NCBI GenBank assembly: GCA_035353175.1 | Contig: DAOPZC010000011.1 | Location: 1-64,000 of the forward strand | DNA: 64,000 nt | Direction of reading: 5' to 3' | Origin: DAOPZC01 sp035353175 | Lineage (GTDB): Bacteria; Verrucomicrobiota; Kiritimatiellia; RFP12; UBA1067 | Shown: positions 16,632-26,259 of the stretch, one piece after another | Layout of the letters: each line of letters starts with the position of its first letter | Position numbering within the stretch: the first letter of the stretch is position 1 | Notes under the pieces: generated by a model | The model's database searches: none | What the model saw: only the letters and a program-made list of their open reading frames with translations | Told to the model about the DNA's origin: nothing | Program-made: the position numbers and the translations under genes

Positions 16632-18890
16632 TTACCAGGTGAGCCACTCGTCGTCCGCCGTACGGTTCTCGGCCCGCAGCCACACCATCAGCGCGACGCG
16701 GAAATCGCTGTCGGTCTCGCTGATGCCGTCGATGCGCTCGAAATCGTTCTCATACGCCGTGCGCAGCTGGAAGACGAGGCAGTCCAAGCGGTACTGGATG
16801 TACCCGCCGACCTCGTCCAAATCGTTGTAACGCAAATCGTACCGGACATAAAAGCTGTACGACCACGCGTCGTTGATGTCATGGGTAAAGCCACCGTAGA
16901 TCAGGTTCTCCTTCACGCGGTTCCACTGCTCGACCTCGGAGACGTCATAGTCGTACACGTCATGGTCGCGGCCCAGATAGCCGCCGCCGAAGCGGAACTT
17001 CTCGGTCAGCTTGTAGAAAGAGCTGAGGTCCGCGTAGGCGAACGTCTCTTTCTCGGTGTCCCATTCGGCGTGCGCCTTCATGTCGATCTTCTCGCTCGGC
17101 GCGTACACCATCTTGGTGCCGGCGAGCCGCAAGCCGTCCTCGTACAGCGGGCCCTCCGAATCGAACTGGACGCCGCCGTAGACGTCCCAGTCGAACAGCG
17201 TCCGCATCCGGCCCTTGGAATCGGGCGTCTGCAGGAGGTTCCGCACGCCCGGACGCACGCCGTGCCAATCGTAGGGCAACCACGTCCCGTCCATGCCGAG
17301 CTGGTCGAACCACAGCGTCGAGCTGTCGTACCGGTCGAACGTGTAGACGCGGCCGTTGTCCACATCGAAATGCGTCGGCTGATAACTGTAGTCGAGGTAG
17401 GGCTCCACCACGTGGCGGTACCCGTTGTTCCAGTCGGAGGTGGCCCGCACCGAGGCCTCGGCGCCCAGTTCGGCCGAATGCCGGAAAACATCGGTTTCGG
17501 ACTCCGTCTCCGAATAATAGGTGCCGCGATACCCCGCCCGCGGGACCACGCTGAGGACGTCGCCGAACTTCACCGGATACGTCACGCGGTGCGCCGTGTC
17601 CACGCGCGCCAGGTTGTAATCGGCCCAGGTGCCGGGATAATACATGTACTCGGGCAGCGCGTTCTCGTAACGCGTCGCATCGCGGTTGAGGTAGCCGGCC
17701 CGCGTCTGGCTCTCGTAGTTCAGCCCCGTCTCGAAGACCGGCTGGGGCATGATGTTCACCCAGCCTTCGGGCAAGCGGGCCACGCCGCCGTAGAAGTCGT
17801 TGAGCGGGCCGCTGACCATCACGCCGGAAGCCCAAGAGTGCTCGCGATGCTCAAGGTGGGCCATGTTCATCGGGACGCTCTCGCCCCGGTCTTCGCGGGT
17901 GAAGAAATCGCCCGACACTTCGGAATCGCTGACGACCGTGCCGCGCAGGATGAACTGGTCACGCGGGGTCACGTCCATCTCGTGCCGCAGCCTGATCCGG
18001 TAGCGTTCCTCGTTCACGTCAGACATCCAGTTCATGTCTTCCGCGTCGTTGGGCGGATCATCGTCCCACGCGTAGTAGGTCTCGAGTTTGCCGTGGCCCA
18101 AATCCTTCAGGTCCCACCGCAGGTTCTGCCCCACCGCCACGCCGCGCTTGGTGCGGTAGTCCAGGTGGGTCGACGCGTCCAGCTTGGGGCCGTCCGCCTG
18201 CGGCGCCTCGTAAAGGTTGTAAACGTAGCCGCCCAGCAGATAGGCGCCCCACTTGGACCGGTAGCCGGGAACCAGGCGGAACCCGTAGTGCGTGTCGAGG
18301 TCGCGGTACCAGTAGGGCAGGTAGGCGAACGGCACCCCGAACAGCCAGGGCACCGCATCGAACACCTCGACGTAGTCGTTGTCCTTGTACCGCGCGTGGC
18401 CGGTCATGCGCCAGTGGCGGTGGCCGGGGGCGTTGGTGCAGGTCGTCACCTCCGCGTAGCGCGCGTCGAACCGGCCGTCTTCGCGCCGGGTCACCTCTTT
18501 GGCGGAGACCCTGAAGACGCCGGCTTCGACCTGCCCGACACCCGTGAGCCCTTTTCCCGTCTTGTAGTTGTACTCGATATAGTCGCCCGACCACGCGCCG
18601 AACCCGCTCTGCCGGATGACCACATTGCCGCGGGCCTGCACGTCCCCCTTATCCTGGTGCAGGCGCACCCGGTCGGCGCCCATTTCATGCTCGCCGGTCT
18701 TGATCTTCACGTTGCCGGAAGCCGTGATCCACCCGGTCTTCTGGTCGACCTCGAATTTGTCGGCCGTGATCGCCAGGCCCGAATCGCCCGTCTGCAGGGG
18801 CATCGGGATGAGACCGCCCCCCTGCGCCCAGCCGACCATCCAGCCGACCATGACACCGACGACCCAACCTGCCATTGCTGTTCGTTTCAT
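16632..18890 (-). CDS. lptD: LPS-assembly outer-membrane protein LptD
   Basis: 752 residues with a signal peptide (MKRTAMAGWVVGVMVGWMVG). The OstA/LptA-like jelly-roll domain (about 40-110: ITADKFEVDQKTGWITASGNVKI, then DVQARGNVVI) precedes a long beta-rich barrel with many Tyr/Trp/Arg/Asp strands up to the C-terminal Trp. LptD, with LptE, inserts lipopolysaccharide into the outer leaflet. The ATG at 18890 is preferred; a longer form would begin with TTG at 18932 without a ribosome site. It is the last large gene of the cell-shape block. It implies a diderm envelope with LPS. Confidence 0.88.
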   Translation of the reverse strand: MKRTAMAGWVVGVMVGWMVGWAQGGGLIPMPLQTGDSGLAITADKFEVDQKTGWITASGNVKIKTGEHEMGADRVRLHQDKGDVQARGNVVIRQSGFGAWSGDYIEYNYKTGKGLTGVGQVEAGVFRVSAKEVTRREDGRFDARYAEVTTCTNAPGHRHWRMTGHARYKDNDYVEVFDAVPWLFGVPFAYLPYWYRDLDTHYGFRLVPGYRSKWGAYLLGGYVYNLYEAPQADGPKLDASTHLDYRTKRGVAVGQNLRWDLKDLGHGKLETYYAWDDDPPNDAEDMNWMSDVNEERYRIRLRHEMDVTPRDQFILRGTVVSDSEVSGDFFTREDRGESVPMNMAHLEHREHSWASGVMVSGPLNDFYGGVARLPEGWVNIMPQPVFETGLNYESQTRAGYLNRDATRYENALPEYMYYPGTWADYNLARVDTAHRVTYPVKFGDVLSVVPRAGYRGTYYSETESETDVFRHSAELGAEASVRATSDWNNGYRHVVEPYLDYSYQPTHFDVDNGRVYTFDRYDSSTLWFDQLGMDGTWLPYDWHGVRPGVRNLLQTPDSKGRMRTLFDWDVYGGVQFDSEGPLYEDGLRLAGTKMVYAPSEKIDMKAHAEWDTEKETFAYADLSSFYKLTEKFRFGGGYLGRDHDVYDYDVSEVEQWNRVKENLIYGGFTHDINDAWSYSFYVRYDLRYNDLDEVGGYIQYRLDCLVFQLRTAYENDFERIDGISETDSDFRVALMVWLRAENRTADDEWLTW

Positions 18891-18944
18891 AATGGGCACC
18901 CGCTGGTTGAAGAACTCCACCGGCTTCCACAAGCCGTATTTAAG

Positions 18945-20531
18945 TTATACCGTTTTTGCCTCGCCGACGGAATACAAAATCTTGCCGGTCTGGCCGTCCG
19001 CGATGCAGAAAGATTCCGGATGGCGGTGCAGCTCCGACTTGAACGTCAGCCGGCCCGTGTAACGGCGCTGCAGCTCGACCAGGAACGCCTCGTCTTCCGT
19101 GCGCAGCCGCTCCAGCACGCTCGGCGCCACGACGATCTGCAGCTCGACCATCTCGCGGCCCTCGTGCCGCACTTTGCGCATCAGCGCCGCGATCTGCCGC
19201 TGGATATCCACGCTCAGCGCCAGCGGCGACTTGATCAGGCCATGGCCGCGGCAGTAGGGACAGTCGGAGTACATCTGCGAAAGCAGGCTCTCCTCCTGGC
19301 GCTGGCGCGTCATCTCCATGAGGCCCAGCTCCGAGATCGCCAGCACGTTCGTGCGGGCGCGGTCGCGCTTCAGGGACTGCTTCATCGCCTTGTACACCGC
19401 GTTCTGGTGTTTGCGCGACTTCATGTCGATCAGATCCAGCACCACCAGCCCGCCGATGTTCCGCAGCCGCATCTGGCGCGCGACCTCCTCGACGGCCTCG
19501 AGGTTCACCTCGAGGATCGCGTCCTCCTGCGACCCCTTGCCACGGTGCCGGCCCGTGTTCACGTCGATCGCGATCAGCGCCTCGGTCTCGTCGAACACGA
19601 GATAGCCGCCGGACTTGAGGTTCACCTTGCGGCGGAAAGCCTCCTCCAGCTGCCGCTCCACGCCATAGTGCTCGAAAATCGAGAGCTGCCCCTCGTAGTG
19701 GCTGATCACGTTCTTCGCGCGGCGGGAAATCTTGCCCGCCACCGCGCGGACGCGGTCATAGGCGTCGCCGTCGTCGATCGTCACGCGGTCGATCTCTTCG
19801 GTCAGCCAGTCGCGCACCACGCGTTCCACCAAATCGGGTTCCTGATAAACGCAGGCCGGCGGCTTCAGGTTCTTGATGTTGTCCTGCAGTTCATTCCAGG
19901 ACTCCCAGAGGTTGCGCAGGTCGCGCACAAAGGCGCGCTTGCTGGCGCCGGCACCCACCGTGCGCACGATCAGGCCCGCGTCGTCCGGCAGCGGCAGCCG
20001 GTCGAGGATTTTCTTCAGGCGCTGGCGTTCCTTGGCGTCACCGATCTTGCGCGACACGCCGCGCAGACGCGTGCCCGGCATCATCACCAGATAGCGCCCG
20101 GGCAGGCTGAGGTTCGCCGTCACGCGCGGACCTTTGGTGCCGATCGGCCCCTTGGTCACCTGCACGACGATCTCCGATCCGGGCGGGAAGCGCTTGGTGA
20201 TGTCCTCGTTCGACACGCGCCGCCGCCGCGAGGGCCGCGCGTTCTCTTCGTCGTCGTCCAGCCGGCTGTCGTCGTCCGGCAGCATGTCCCAGTAGTGCAA
20301 GAACGCGTTCTTTTTCAGCCCGATATCCACGAACGCCGCCTGCAGGTCATGCTCCAGATTCTGGATGCGGCCCTTGTAGATGCTGCCGACCAGACGCTCC
20401 TCGGTGGGGTGCTCCACCTGGAACTCCTCGACGCGGCCGTTTTCCACGACGGCCACACGCGTCTCCAGCTTCTCAACATTGACGACGATCTCGCGCTTCG
20501 GCGCACTTTTCCTGAACCATCCAAACAACAT
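18945..20531 (-). CDS. rng: Ribonuclease E/G
   Basis: A 528-residue endoribonuclease that processes rRNA and decays mRNA. It has the S1-like segment GSIYKGRIQNLEHDLQAAFVDIGL (with an acidic insert at about 85-105), the DNase I-like catalytic core with IDVNTG and DLIDM metal-binding aspartates, and the zinc-link CPYCRGHG. It lacks the long C-terminal degradosome tail of E. coli RNase E, so RNase G is the closer name. A good ribosome site (GGAGGGG) precedes the ATG. Location right after rodA is a classical arrangement. Confidence 0.93.
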   Translation of the reverse strand: MLFGWFRKSAPKREIVVNVEKLETRVAVVENGRVEEFQVEHPTEERLVGSIYKGRIQNLEHDLQAAFVDIGLKKNAFLHYWDMLPDDDSRLDDDEENARPSRRRRVSNEDITKRFPPGSEIVVQVTKGPIGTKGPRVTANLSLPGRYLVMMPGTRLRGVSRKIGDAKERQRLKKILDRLPLPDDAGLIVRTVGAGASKRAFVRDLRNLWESWNELQDNIKNLKPPACVYQEPDLVERVVRDWLTEEIDRVTIDDGDAYDRVRAVAGKISRRAKNVISHYEGQLSIFEHYGVERQLEEAFRRKVNLKSGGYLVFDETEALIAIDVNTGRHRGKGSQEDAILEVNLEAVEEVARQMRLRNIGGLVVLDLIDMKSRKHQNAVYKAMKQSLKRDRARTNVLAISELGLMEMTRQRQEESLLSQMYSDCPYCRGHGLIKSPLALSVDIQRQIAALMRKVRHEGREMVELQIVVAPSVLERLRTEDEAFLVELQRRYTGRLTFKSELHRHPESFCIADGQTGKILYSVGEAKTV

Positions 20532-20579
20532 ATTCCCCTCCTCACTGAGCGCATTTTAGGGCGCGTGTCACGCGCCGGC

Positions 20580-21752
20580 TCAGAATCTTGTCTCCGATTC
20601 ACGTCCATGTATGGACACACTTTGGACCAGCCCCAATGCCGCCATCATGGTCAGCATAAAGGTGCGTCCGTAACTGATAAACGGCAGCGGCAACCCGGTA
20701 ATCGGCATCATCCCGATCGTCATCGCAATGTTGATGAACATGTGACTGAAGGTCAGGGACAAAACACCGACACAGAACAGGCGCCCCGTATCGTTTTGGC
20801 AACGAAACGCCACCCACAGCCCGGACCACAGCAGGCCCAGGAACAGGAGCAGCACCGTTAACGAACCCGCGAAGCCGGACTCCTCGGCCAGCACCGCAAA
20901 AATGAAATCGTTGGAAGAGACCGACGGCGGCAGATACCCCAACATGTACTGCTCGCCTTTCAGATACCCCTTGCCCCACGCGCCGCCGGAGCCGACGGCG
21001 ATCTCCGACTGCCGCCGGTTGTACCCGCTGCCGTGCAGGTCCTTGTCGGGGAAGAGAAACACCTGCAACCGCTTGACCTGGTGCGGCTTCAAGTGCGTCG
21101 CCTCGATCAGCGCGTCGCGCCGCTCCTGCGGCAGGTCCGCTTTCTCGGCGATGTAGATCACGCTCATGATCGCCACCCCCGCCGCCACCCCCACCGCCAC
21201 GCACGTCCACAGCAGCCGCGGCGCGACATTCGCAGCGAACAGCATCGCGAAGACCGTCGGCACCAGCACCATGGCCGTGCCCAGGTCTGGCTGCAAGAGA
21301 ATCAGCACCCCCGGAACGCCCACCAGCGCCAGCGTGAGGAAAAAACCTGGAGCTCCGCGCTGCGCCTCGCGGCGGCCGAACAGCCACGCCAGAATCATGA
21401 TGATCGCCAGCTTGGCGGGCTCCGAGGGCTGGATGCCGAACAGCCAGCGCCGGGCCCCCATCGTCGATTCGCCGATGAACGGCACCAGCACCAGCAGCAG
21501 CAGGCAGACCAGATAGATCAGCCAGCTCCAGCGCAGGACCGCCCGGTAATCGATCCACGCCAGCAGCAGATATCCGGCGAGGCCGGCCAGGCCGACCTCC
21601 GCGTGCCGCATGTAGAGCATCCGCAGCTCCGGGTCTTCGCGCACGGAGCAGGCGCTGTAGACGAACGCCACGCCCACCACGATCAGCCCCGCCATGCAGG
21701 CGAAGAGCAGCGGGTTCAGGCACCGGAAACGCTCGATCAGCCGTTTCAGCAT
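20580..21752 (-). CDS. rodA: Rod-shape peptidoglycan polymerase RodA
   Basis: A 390-residue SEDS-family glycosyltransferase with about ten membrane helices. Characteristic stretches are AWIDYR, PSEPAKLAIIMILAW, LLQPDLGTAMVLVP, GSGGAWGKGYLKGEQ, LPPSVSSNDFIFAVLAEE and the C-terminal GLPLPFISYGRTFML. It polymerises lipid II for side-wall growth together with PBP2, whose gene lies one base upstream (TGA-C-ATG). The start at 21752 (MLKRLIERF) is chosen because the longer frame begins inside mrdA with an Arg-rich, implausible leader. Confidence 0.95.
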   Translation of the reverse strand: MLKRLIERFRCLNPLLFACMAGLIVVGVAFVYSACSVREDPELRMLYMRHAEVGLAGLAGYLLLAWIDYRAVLRWSWLIYLVCLLLLVLVPFIGESTMGARRWLFGIQPSEPAKLAIIMILAWLFGRREAQRGAPGFFLTLALVGVPGVLILLQPDLGTAMVLVPTVFAMLFAANVAPRLLWTCVAVGVAAGVAIMSVIYIAEKADLPQERRDALIEATHLKPHQVKRLQVFLFPDKDLHGSGYNRRQSEIAVGSGGAWGKGYLKGEQYMLGYLPPSVSSNDFIFAVLAEESGFAGSLTVLLLFLGLLWSGLWVAFRCQNDTGRLFCVGVLSLTFSHMFINIAMTIGMMPITGLPLPFISYGRTFMLTMMAALGLVQSVSIHGRESETRF

Positions 21753-21753
21753 G

Positions 21754-23580
21754 TCAGTCGCCCCTCTCTTCGCCGCCCGCCGGCAGCGCGGCCGTTTCCG
21801 ACGGCGTCTCTTCCGGCGCCTCGCCGAAAACTGACACCAGCACATCGTGCGCCATCGGCGCCACCGTCAGGCCGCCCGACACGCCGTTCTCGACCATAAT
21901 CGCCATGGCGACCGTCGGACGGTCGAACGGCGCGAAGGCCGTCACCCACGTGTTCTTGCGGCGCACGCCGCCCACATCGACCTCCGCCGTGCCGGTCTTG
22001 GCCGCGACCTGGAGGCCGCGCACCTGCACGCGTTTGCCGGTGCCCAAGGCGGCCACGTCGTGCAGGCCGTTCCGCACCAGCCCGACCGCATCGGGCGGCC
22101 ATCCCATGTCGAACACGATCTCGGGCGCGCCTTCGCGCCGCGCGAGGTGCGGCCTGTAGCGTATGCCGCCGTTCGCGAACACCGAGGCCAGCACCGCCAT
22201 CTGCAGCGGCGTCGTCACCAGCAGGCCTTGGCCGATGGAGATGTGGCAGGTGTCGCCCGGGCGCCATTTGTCCTTCAGGTTCCGTTCTTTCCACTCCGCC
22301 GTCGGCAGCAGCCCGGCCGTTTCGGCGGGCAGGTCGATCCCGGTGCGCTGCCCCAGGCCCACTTTCTGGGCCTCCCCATAGATCGCCTCGTACCCGATGG
22401 TGTAGCCGAGGTGGCAAAAGAAGCTGTTGCACGACTGCTCGATCGCCTTGCGCAGCGCCACCGCGCCATGCCCGTAGGTGTTCCAGCAGCGCAGCCGCAT
22501 CGTGCCCAGCGAAAAGGCGCCCTCGCAGAGATACGTCTCGTCCGGGTTGAACCCCGCGTGCAGCAGCGCGGCGATCGCCGTCACCGGCTTGAAGGTGCTG
22601 CCCGGCGCGTAGCGGCCCATGACGGCCCGGTTGTAAAGCGGCAGGCCCTCGTCCGCGTTCAGCTTCTTCCATAAGCCCGCGGGCATGACCGGCACGAAAT
22701 CGTTGGGATCGAACGTCGGCGAGCTCGCCAAGGCCAGCACGTCGCCGTTGCGGGGGTCGATCACCGCGCCCGCCCCGCGCCAGCCGCGCAGCGCCTTTTC
22801 CAACGCGCGCTGCACGTTCACGTCGAGCGTCAGGTGGACGTCGCGGCCGGACACGGCCGGCTCCCCGTCCCAAACGGCATGCTTGTAGCCGCGCGCGTCG
22901 ACGCGGATGAGCTGTCCGCCAGACACGCCGGTGAGCGTGGGGTTGTACTGGCGCTCCAGCCCCTCTTTGCCGATCATCTCCGGCAAGAAAAAGTGGCTCT
23001 TCTGACCGGGCAACGGCTGCGGGCGGCCGCGGCCGACGTAACCCAGCACATGCGCGGCCAGCGAGCCTTGCGGATACGAGCGCTCGGGCTGGACAAACAC
23101 GTCCACGCCGGGGAACGATTCCTCCGTCTCCGCCCAGCGCGCCAGCGTCTCTTGATCAACGTCGCGCCACGCCAGGAGCGGCATCGGCAGGCTCTGCATC
23201 ACGTGATTCGCGACCGCTTCCTTGGAAAGCACGCGGGGGATGCCCAGCACCGCCGCCAGCCGGTCGATGTCCGCATCGACCGCGTCGATCGTGTTCTGCC
23301 AGCGCCCGCGCTTGCGCAGTTCCTCGACGTAGTAGGCGATACAGTAACTCGCCCGGTTCTCGGCGAGGACCACGCCGTTGCGGTCGAAGATCCGCCCGCG
23401 CGGCCCCGGCACCTGCACGCGCCGCACGCTCTGCCGGACCTGGTCGCGGGAAAAATCAGAATATTGCACCACCTGCACGCGGTGCAACGCGAACGCCAGA
23501 AACACGATGCCGGCCGCGAAGACGAACGCCAAAAGCGCCATCCGCCAGCTATCGGTTAGTTTCTGCCCACAAGATTCCAT
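21754..23580 (-). CDS. mrdA: Penicillin-binding protein 2 (elongasome transpeptidase)
   Basis: A 608-residue class B PBP. One N-terminal anchor helix (about residues 14-31) precedes the dimerisation region (PGPRGRIFDRNG, residues 58-69). The transpeptidase motifs are Ser328-x-x-Lys331 (GSTFK), Ser383-Cys-Asn385 and Lys528-Thr-Gly530. It crosslinks side-wall peptidoglycan with RodA and MreBCD. Its start overlaps the 3' end of mreD by 32 bases; GAGGGAA precedes the ATG. Length and order match canonical mrdA. Confidence 0.95.
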   Translation of the reverse strand: MESCGQKLTDSWRMALLAFVFAAGIVFLAFALHRVQVVQYSDFSRDQVRQSVRRVQVPGPRGRIFDRNGVVLAENRASYCIAYYVEELRKRGRWQNTIDAVDADIDRLAAVLGIPRVLSKEAVANHVMQSLPMPLLAWRDVDQETLARWAETEESFPGVDVFVQPERSYPQGSLAAHVLGYVGRGRPQPLPGQKSHFFLPEMIGKEGLERQYNPTLTGVSGGQLIRVDARGYKHAVWDGEPAVSGRDVHLTLDVNVQRALEKALRGWRGAGAVIDPRNGDVLALASSPTFDPNDFVPVMPAGLWKKLNADEGLPLYNRAVMGRYAPGSTFKPVTAIAALLHAGFNPDETYLCEGAFSLGTMRLRCWNTYGHGAVALRKAIEQSCNSFFCHLGYTIGYEAIYGEAQKVGLGQRTGIDLPAETAGLLPTAEWKERNLKDKWRPGDTCHISIGQGLLVTTPLQMAVLASVFANGGIRYRPHLARREGAPEIVFDMGWPPDAVGLVRNGLHDVAALGTGKRVQVRGLQVAAKTGTAEVDVGGVRRKNTWVTAFAPFDRPTVAMAIMVENGVSGGLTVAPMAHDVLVSVFGEAPEETPSETAALPAGGEERGD

Positions 23581-24088
23581 TTCCCTCTTTCACCGGCTTC
23601 ACAATACCGGACACGCGATCCGTCAGACCGCATATCGCAAACCCCGCCACTCCGGCCGTCATCCCGGCCGGCACCGCATACAACAAAAGTTTCAGCGTAT
23701 GCCACGTGAAGAACGGCTGCCCCGTCCCCACCCACAGCCGCGTCCACACCATCTGTAACACCGCCGCCGCCGCGACCAGCAGCATGCCCTGAAACACGGT
23801 CGCCTCCAGGAAAACGCGGTGCATCAGCCGCACCAGCACGAAGGCCACCAGCAGGAAACCCGCCGTGCACAGAAGCGGCAAGCCGCCGAGCGCATCCGTC
23901 AGCCCGCCCGCCCACACCGCCGCGGTGAGCGCGGCCGGCAGCGGCTTGGTCAGCGCGGCGTGCAGCGCCACCGCCGTCAGGAACACAAACTTGACGGGAA
24001 ACGACGGCGTCACGGGAATGAGGTCCTGCAGCAACGCCGCCGCGAAGAGCGTGACGGCCAGCACCGGCAGATGCATGTCAAGGCGCAC
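23549..24088 (-). CDS. mreD: Rod-shape-determining protein MreD
   Basis: A 179-residue integral membrane protein with about five helices (LPVLAVTLFAAALLQDLIPV; KFVFLTAVALHAAL; LLCTAGFLLVAFVLVRLMH). It anchors the elongasome with MreC. The start is a GTG at 24088, supported by GGAGG five bases upstream. It overlaps the end of mreC by 11 bases and the start of mrdA by 32, so expression is strongly coupled. Sequence similarity in MreD is low in general; position and topology carry the call. Confidence 0.85.
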   Translation of the reverse strand: MRLDMHLPVLAVTLFAAALLQDLIPVTPSFPVKFVFLTAVALHAALTKPLPAALTAAVWAGGLTDALGGLPLLCTAGFLLVAFVLVRLMHRVFLEATVFQGMLLVAAAAVLQMVWTRLWVGTGQPFFTWHTLKLLLYAVPAGMTAGVAGFAICGLTDRVSGIVKPVKEGNGILWAETNR

Positions 24089-24941
24089 GGCGACCTCCCC
24101 CCCGCGACAAGACGAAGACCTCGTCCACCGCCGCCATATCGACCGCCGGCATCACGGACGCCTCGCGCGACAGCCCGTTCGCCTCCAGGCGGCTCTCCAG
24201 CACATAGCCGACCGTCAGCCCCTTGGGAAAGATCTGCCCCAACCCGGACGTCAGCACGCGCGTACGCGGGGCGGGCTCGAACTCGCGCGCCAGATAGCGC
24301 AGGCGCAGCGGGTCCACCACGTAGAGCAGCGTCAGCGTGGGATCGGCGGCCGTGCTCGCCCCGCCGCCGTACAAGATGCCGCGCACCGTCCCCACGCCCT
24401 CGCCGGGCGTCTCGAGCTCGCACGCCACGCGGCAGTTGGGGTCGGTCACCAGCATCACCTCGCAGGTGTGCGCCGAGACGTCCGCCACGCGGCCCACGAC
24501 GCCTTCCGGCACCACCACGGGGTCCCCCTCGCGGAGGCCGTGCAGCGAACCCTTGCCGAGGCGCACGCTCTGCCACACCGCAGACGTGCCGCCGCGCGAC
24601 AGCACCGGCGCGGCTTGCCAGCGTCCGGCCGCGGGCGGCGTGAAGTCCAGCAATGCGCGCAGGCGAGTCACCTCCGCCGCGAGGGCTTCGGCCTCCGCCT
24701 CGGCGATCCGCAGACGCGCCACATCACGTTCCAGCATCGCGTTGCGCGACGCGTGATGGGCACGAAGAAGAACGGCTCGGACGCGGACCCATACGGTCCG
24801 TTCAAGCCACACTTTGGCATTTTCGTAAGGGTAAAGGGCTTCCCGCGAAAAATCGCGGACTCCGGCGCGCCAGAACACCAGCGCACCGAGCGACAGCACC
24901 AAAAGCCATACCCATAATTTCGCTTGCTTCACCCTGGTCAC
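24078..24941 (-). CDS. mreC: Rod-shape-determining protein MreC
   Basis: 287 residues. An N-terminal anchor helix (LWVWLLVLSLGALVFW) is followed by a coiled coil (about 60-100) and the periplasmic beta-barrel domains (SVRLGKGSLHGLREGDPVVV, VGRVADVSAHTCEVMLVTDPN, LTSGLGQIFPKGLTVGYV). MreC links the cytoplasmic MreB filament to PBP2. The start is GTG at 24941 directly after GGGGGA, or GTG at 24932, which is better spaced from the same site. It follows mreB by 50 bases. Confidence 0.9.
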   Translation of the reverse strand: MTRVKQAKLWVWLLVLSLGALVFWRAGVRDFSREALYPYENAKVWLERTVWVRVRAVLLRAHHASRNAMLERDVARLRIAEAEAEALAAEVTRLRALLDFTPPAAGRWQAAPVLSRGGTSAVWQSVRLGKGSLHGLREGDPVVVPEGVVGRVADVSAHTCEVMLVTDPNCRVACELETPGEGVGTVRGILYGGGASTAADPTLTLLYVVDPLRLRYLAREFEPAPRTRVLTSGLGQIFPKGLTVGYVLESRLEANGLSREASVMPAVDMAAVDEVFVLSRGGGRRAP

Positions 24942-24991
24942 TCCCCCGTTCTACCGGGCAGGCAGAGACCAGAAAGCAGCCGTGAAAAAGA

Positions 24992-26014
24992 TCACCGGCC
25001 CAACTTCGTCTTAGCCAGGAAATTCAGCTCGTTCAACACTACGCCCGTCCCTTCCGCGACCGCGCTCAGCGGGTCGTCGGACAGCGTGACGGGCAATCCT
25101 GTCTGTGACGCGATCAGCTTATCCAGGCCGCGCAGCATTGAGCCGCCGCCCGCCAGCACCAGACCCCGGTCCACCAGATCGGCCGACAGTTCCGGCGGAC
25201 ACTTCTCAAGTGTGATCCGCACGGCGTCGACGATCGCGGAAACCGGTTCCTGCAACGCGTCACGAATTTCTTCCGAGGTGACAGTCAGGGTCTTGGGAAG
25301 TCCGGCCACGAGATCGCGGCCCTTGACTTCCAGCGTGCGTTCCTCACCCAAGGGATAAGCCGAACCAATCGTGATTTTAATCTCCTCCGCGGTCCGCTCT
25401 CCAATCATCAGATTGTAAACTCTTCGCATGTACTGGACGATACACTCGTCCATGGCATCGCCGCCCACGCGGACACTCCGCGCGTACACGATGCCGGCCA
25501 GCGAGATCAACGCGACCTCACATGTGCCGCCGCCAATGTCGACGATCATGTTGCCGGCCGGCTCCGAAACAGGCAACCCCACGCCGATGGCCGCCGCCAT
25601 CGGCTCTTCAATCAGAAAAACCTCCCGCGCCCCGGCGTGCCGCGCGGACTCCTGCACGGCGCGCTTCTCGACCTCCGTGATATCGCTCGGCACCGCCACG
25701 ATCACCCGCGGCTTGATCAGCTTCGCCACGTGGACCTTCCGGATGAAATAGCGGATCATGGCCTCCGTGATGTCGAAATCCGCGATCACGCCGGACTTCA
25801 TCGGGCGGATCGCCACGATGTTCCCCGGCGTGCGGCCCAACATCCGCTTGGCCTCTTCGCCGACGGCCAAAATACGCTTGGTGCCCTCTTGGATGGCCAC
25901 CACGGAAGGCTCGCGGATGACGATCCCGCGGTCTTTCACATAAACCAACGTATTCGCGGTACCGAGATCGATCCCGATATCGCTGGAAAAAAAGGCCAAA
26001 AACTTATTGAACAT
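24992..26014 (-). CDS. mreB: Rod-shape actin homologue MreB
   Basis: A 340-residue bacterial actin with the phosphate-1 motif DIGIDLGTANTLVY, the connect-1 region VVIAVPS-like (VIVAVPSDITEVEKRAV), phosphate-2 IVDIGGGTCEVALISL, and the adenosine loop LAGGGSMLRGLDKLI. It polymerises under the inner membrane and directs side-wall synthesis. The start at 26014 (MFNKFLAFFSSDIG) matches the family; the upstream open frame is ignored. It heads the mreBCD-mrdA-rodA-rng block. Confidence 0.97.
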   Translation of the reverse strand: MFNKFLAFFSSDIGIDLGTANTLVYVKDRGIVIREPSVVAIQEGTKRILAVGEEAKRMLGRTPGNIVAIRPMKSGVIADFDITEAMIRYFIRKVHVAKLIKPRVIVAVPSDITEVEKRAVQESARHAGAREVFLIEEPMAAAIGVGLPVSEPAGNMIVDIGGGTCEVALISLAGIVYARSVRVGGDAMDECIVQYMRRVYNLMIGERTAEEIKITIGSAYPLGEERTLEVKGRDLVAGLPKTLTVTSEEIRDALQEPVSAIVDAVRITLEKCPPELSADLVDRGLVLAGGGSMLRGLDKLIASQTGLPVTLSDDPLSAVAEGTGVVLNELNFLAKTKLGR

Positions 26015-26042
26015 CACGCGTTCTTTCCCGTAGGTCAAACGT

Positions 26043-26073
26043 ACATAACCGCGACATAAATGCGCAGTGTCAA
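26043..26073 (-). promoter_or_regulatory. Possible mreB promoter
   Basis: On the minus strand a perfect TTGACA (26068-26073) is followed after 19 bases by TTATGT (26043-26048), 29 bases before the start codon. The spacing is longer than optimal, so this is a tentative call. Confidence 0.35.
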
Positions 26074-26126
26074 CAGTTTCTACGATAAACCTTGTCGGGT
26101 CAAGCGTAAACCGCCCGGCCCGGCAC

Positions 26127-26150
26127 AAAAAGACGGCCCGCCCTGCGGGC
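26127..26150 (-). terminator. Candidate terminator of ackA-pta
   Basis: On the minus strand, GCCCGC-AGG-GCGGGC (26136-26150) is followed by CGTCTTTTT. It lies about 110 bases past the pta stop and before the mreB promoter. The stem is short and the T-run is interrupted. Confidence 0.45.
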
Positions 26151-26182
26151 ATCGCCGGCCTCGGGCGGGATTGTGACACCCT

Positions 26183-26213
26183 CGCGCCGAGCCCCGTCTG
26201 GAGGCTCGGCGCG
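26183..26213. repeat. 11-bp-stem intergenic hairpin
   Basis: A perfect 11-bp stem (CGCGCCGAGCC with GGCTCGGCGCG) closes a 9-base loop that contains GTCTGG. It sits between pta and mreB, 46 bases past the pta stop. There is no T-run, so it is probably a 3'-stabilising or REP-like element, not a terminator. Confidence 0.4.
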
Positions 26214-26259
26214 ACAAAGCATGACCGCGCTGCACGATCAGATCACAGCCCGGGCTGTC

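Noticed and set aside
16881..20861. Very long plus-strand open frame of 1326 codons
   Set aside because: It lies antisense to rng and lptD, is rich in His/Arg/Val typical of reversed GC-rich codons, and has no ribosome site or recognisable domain.
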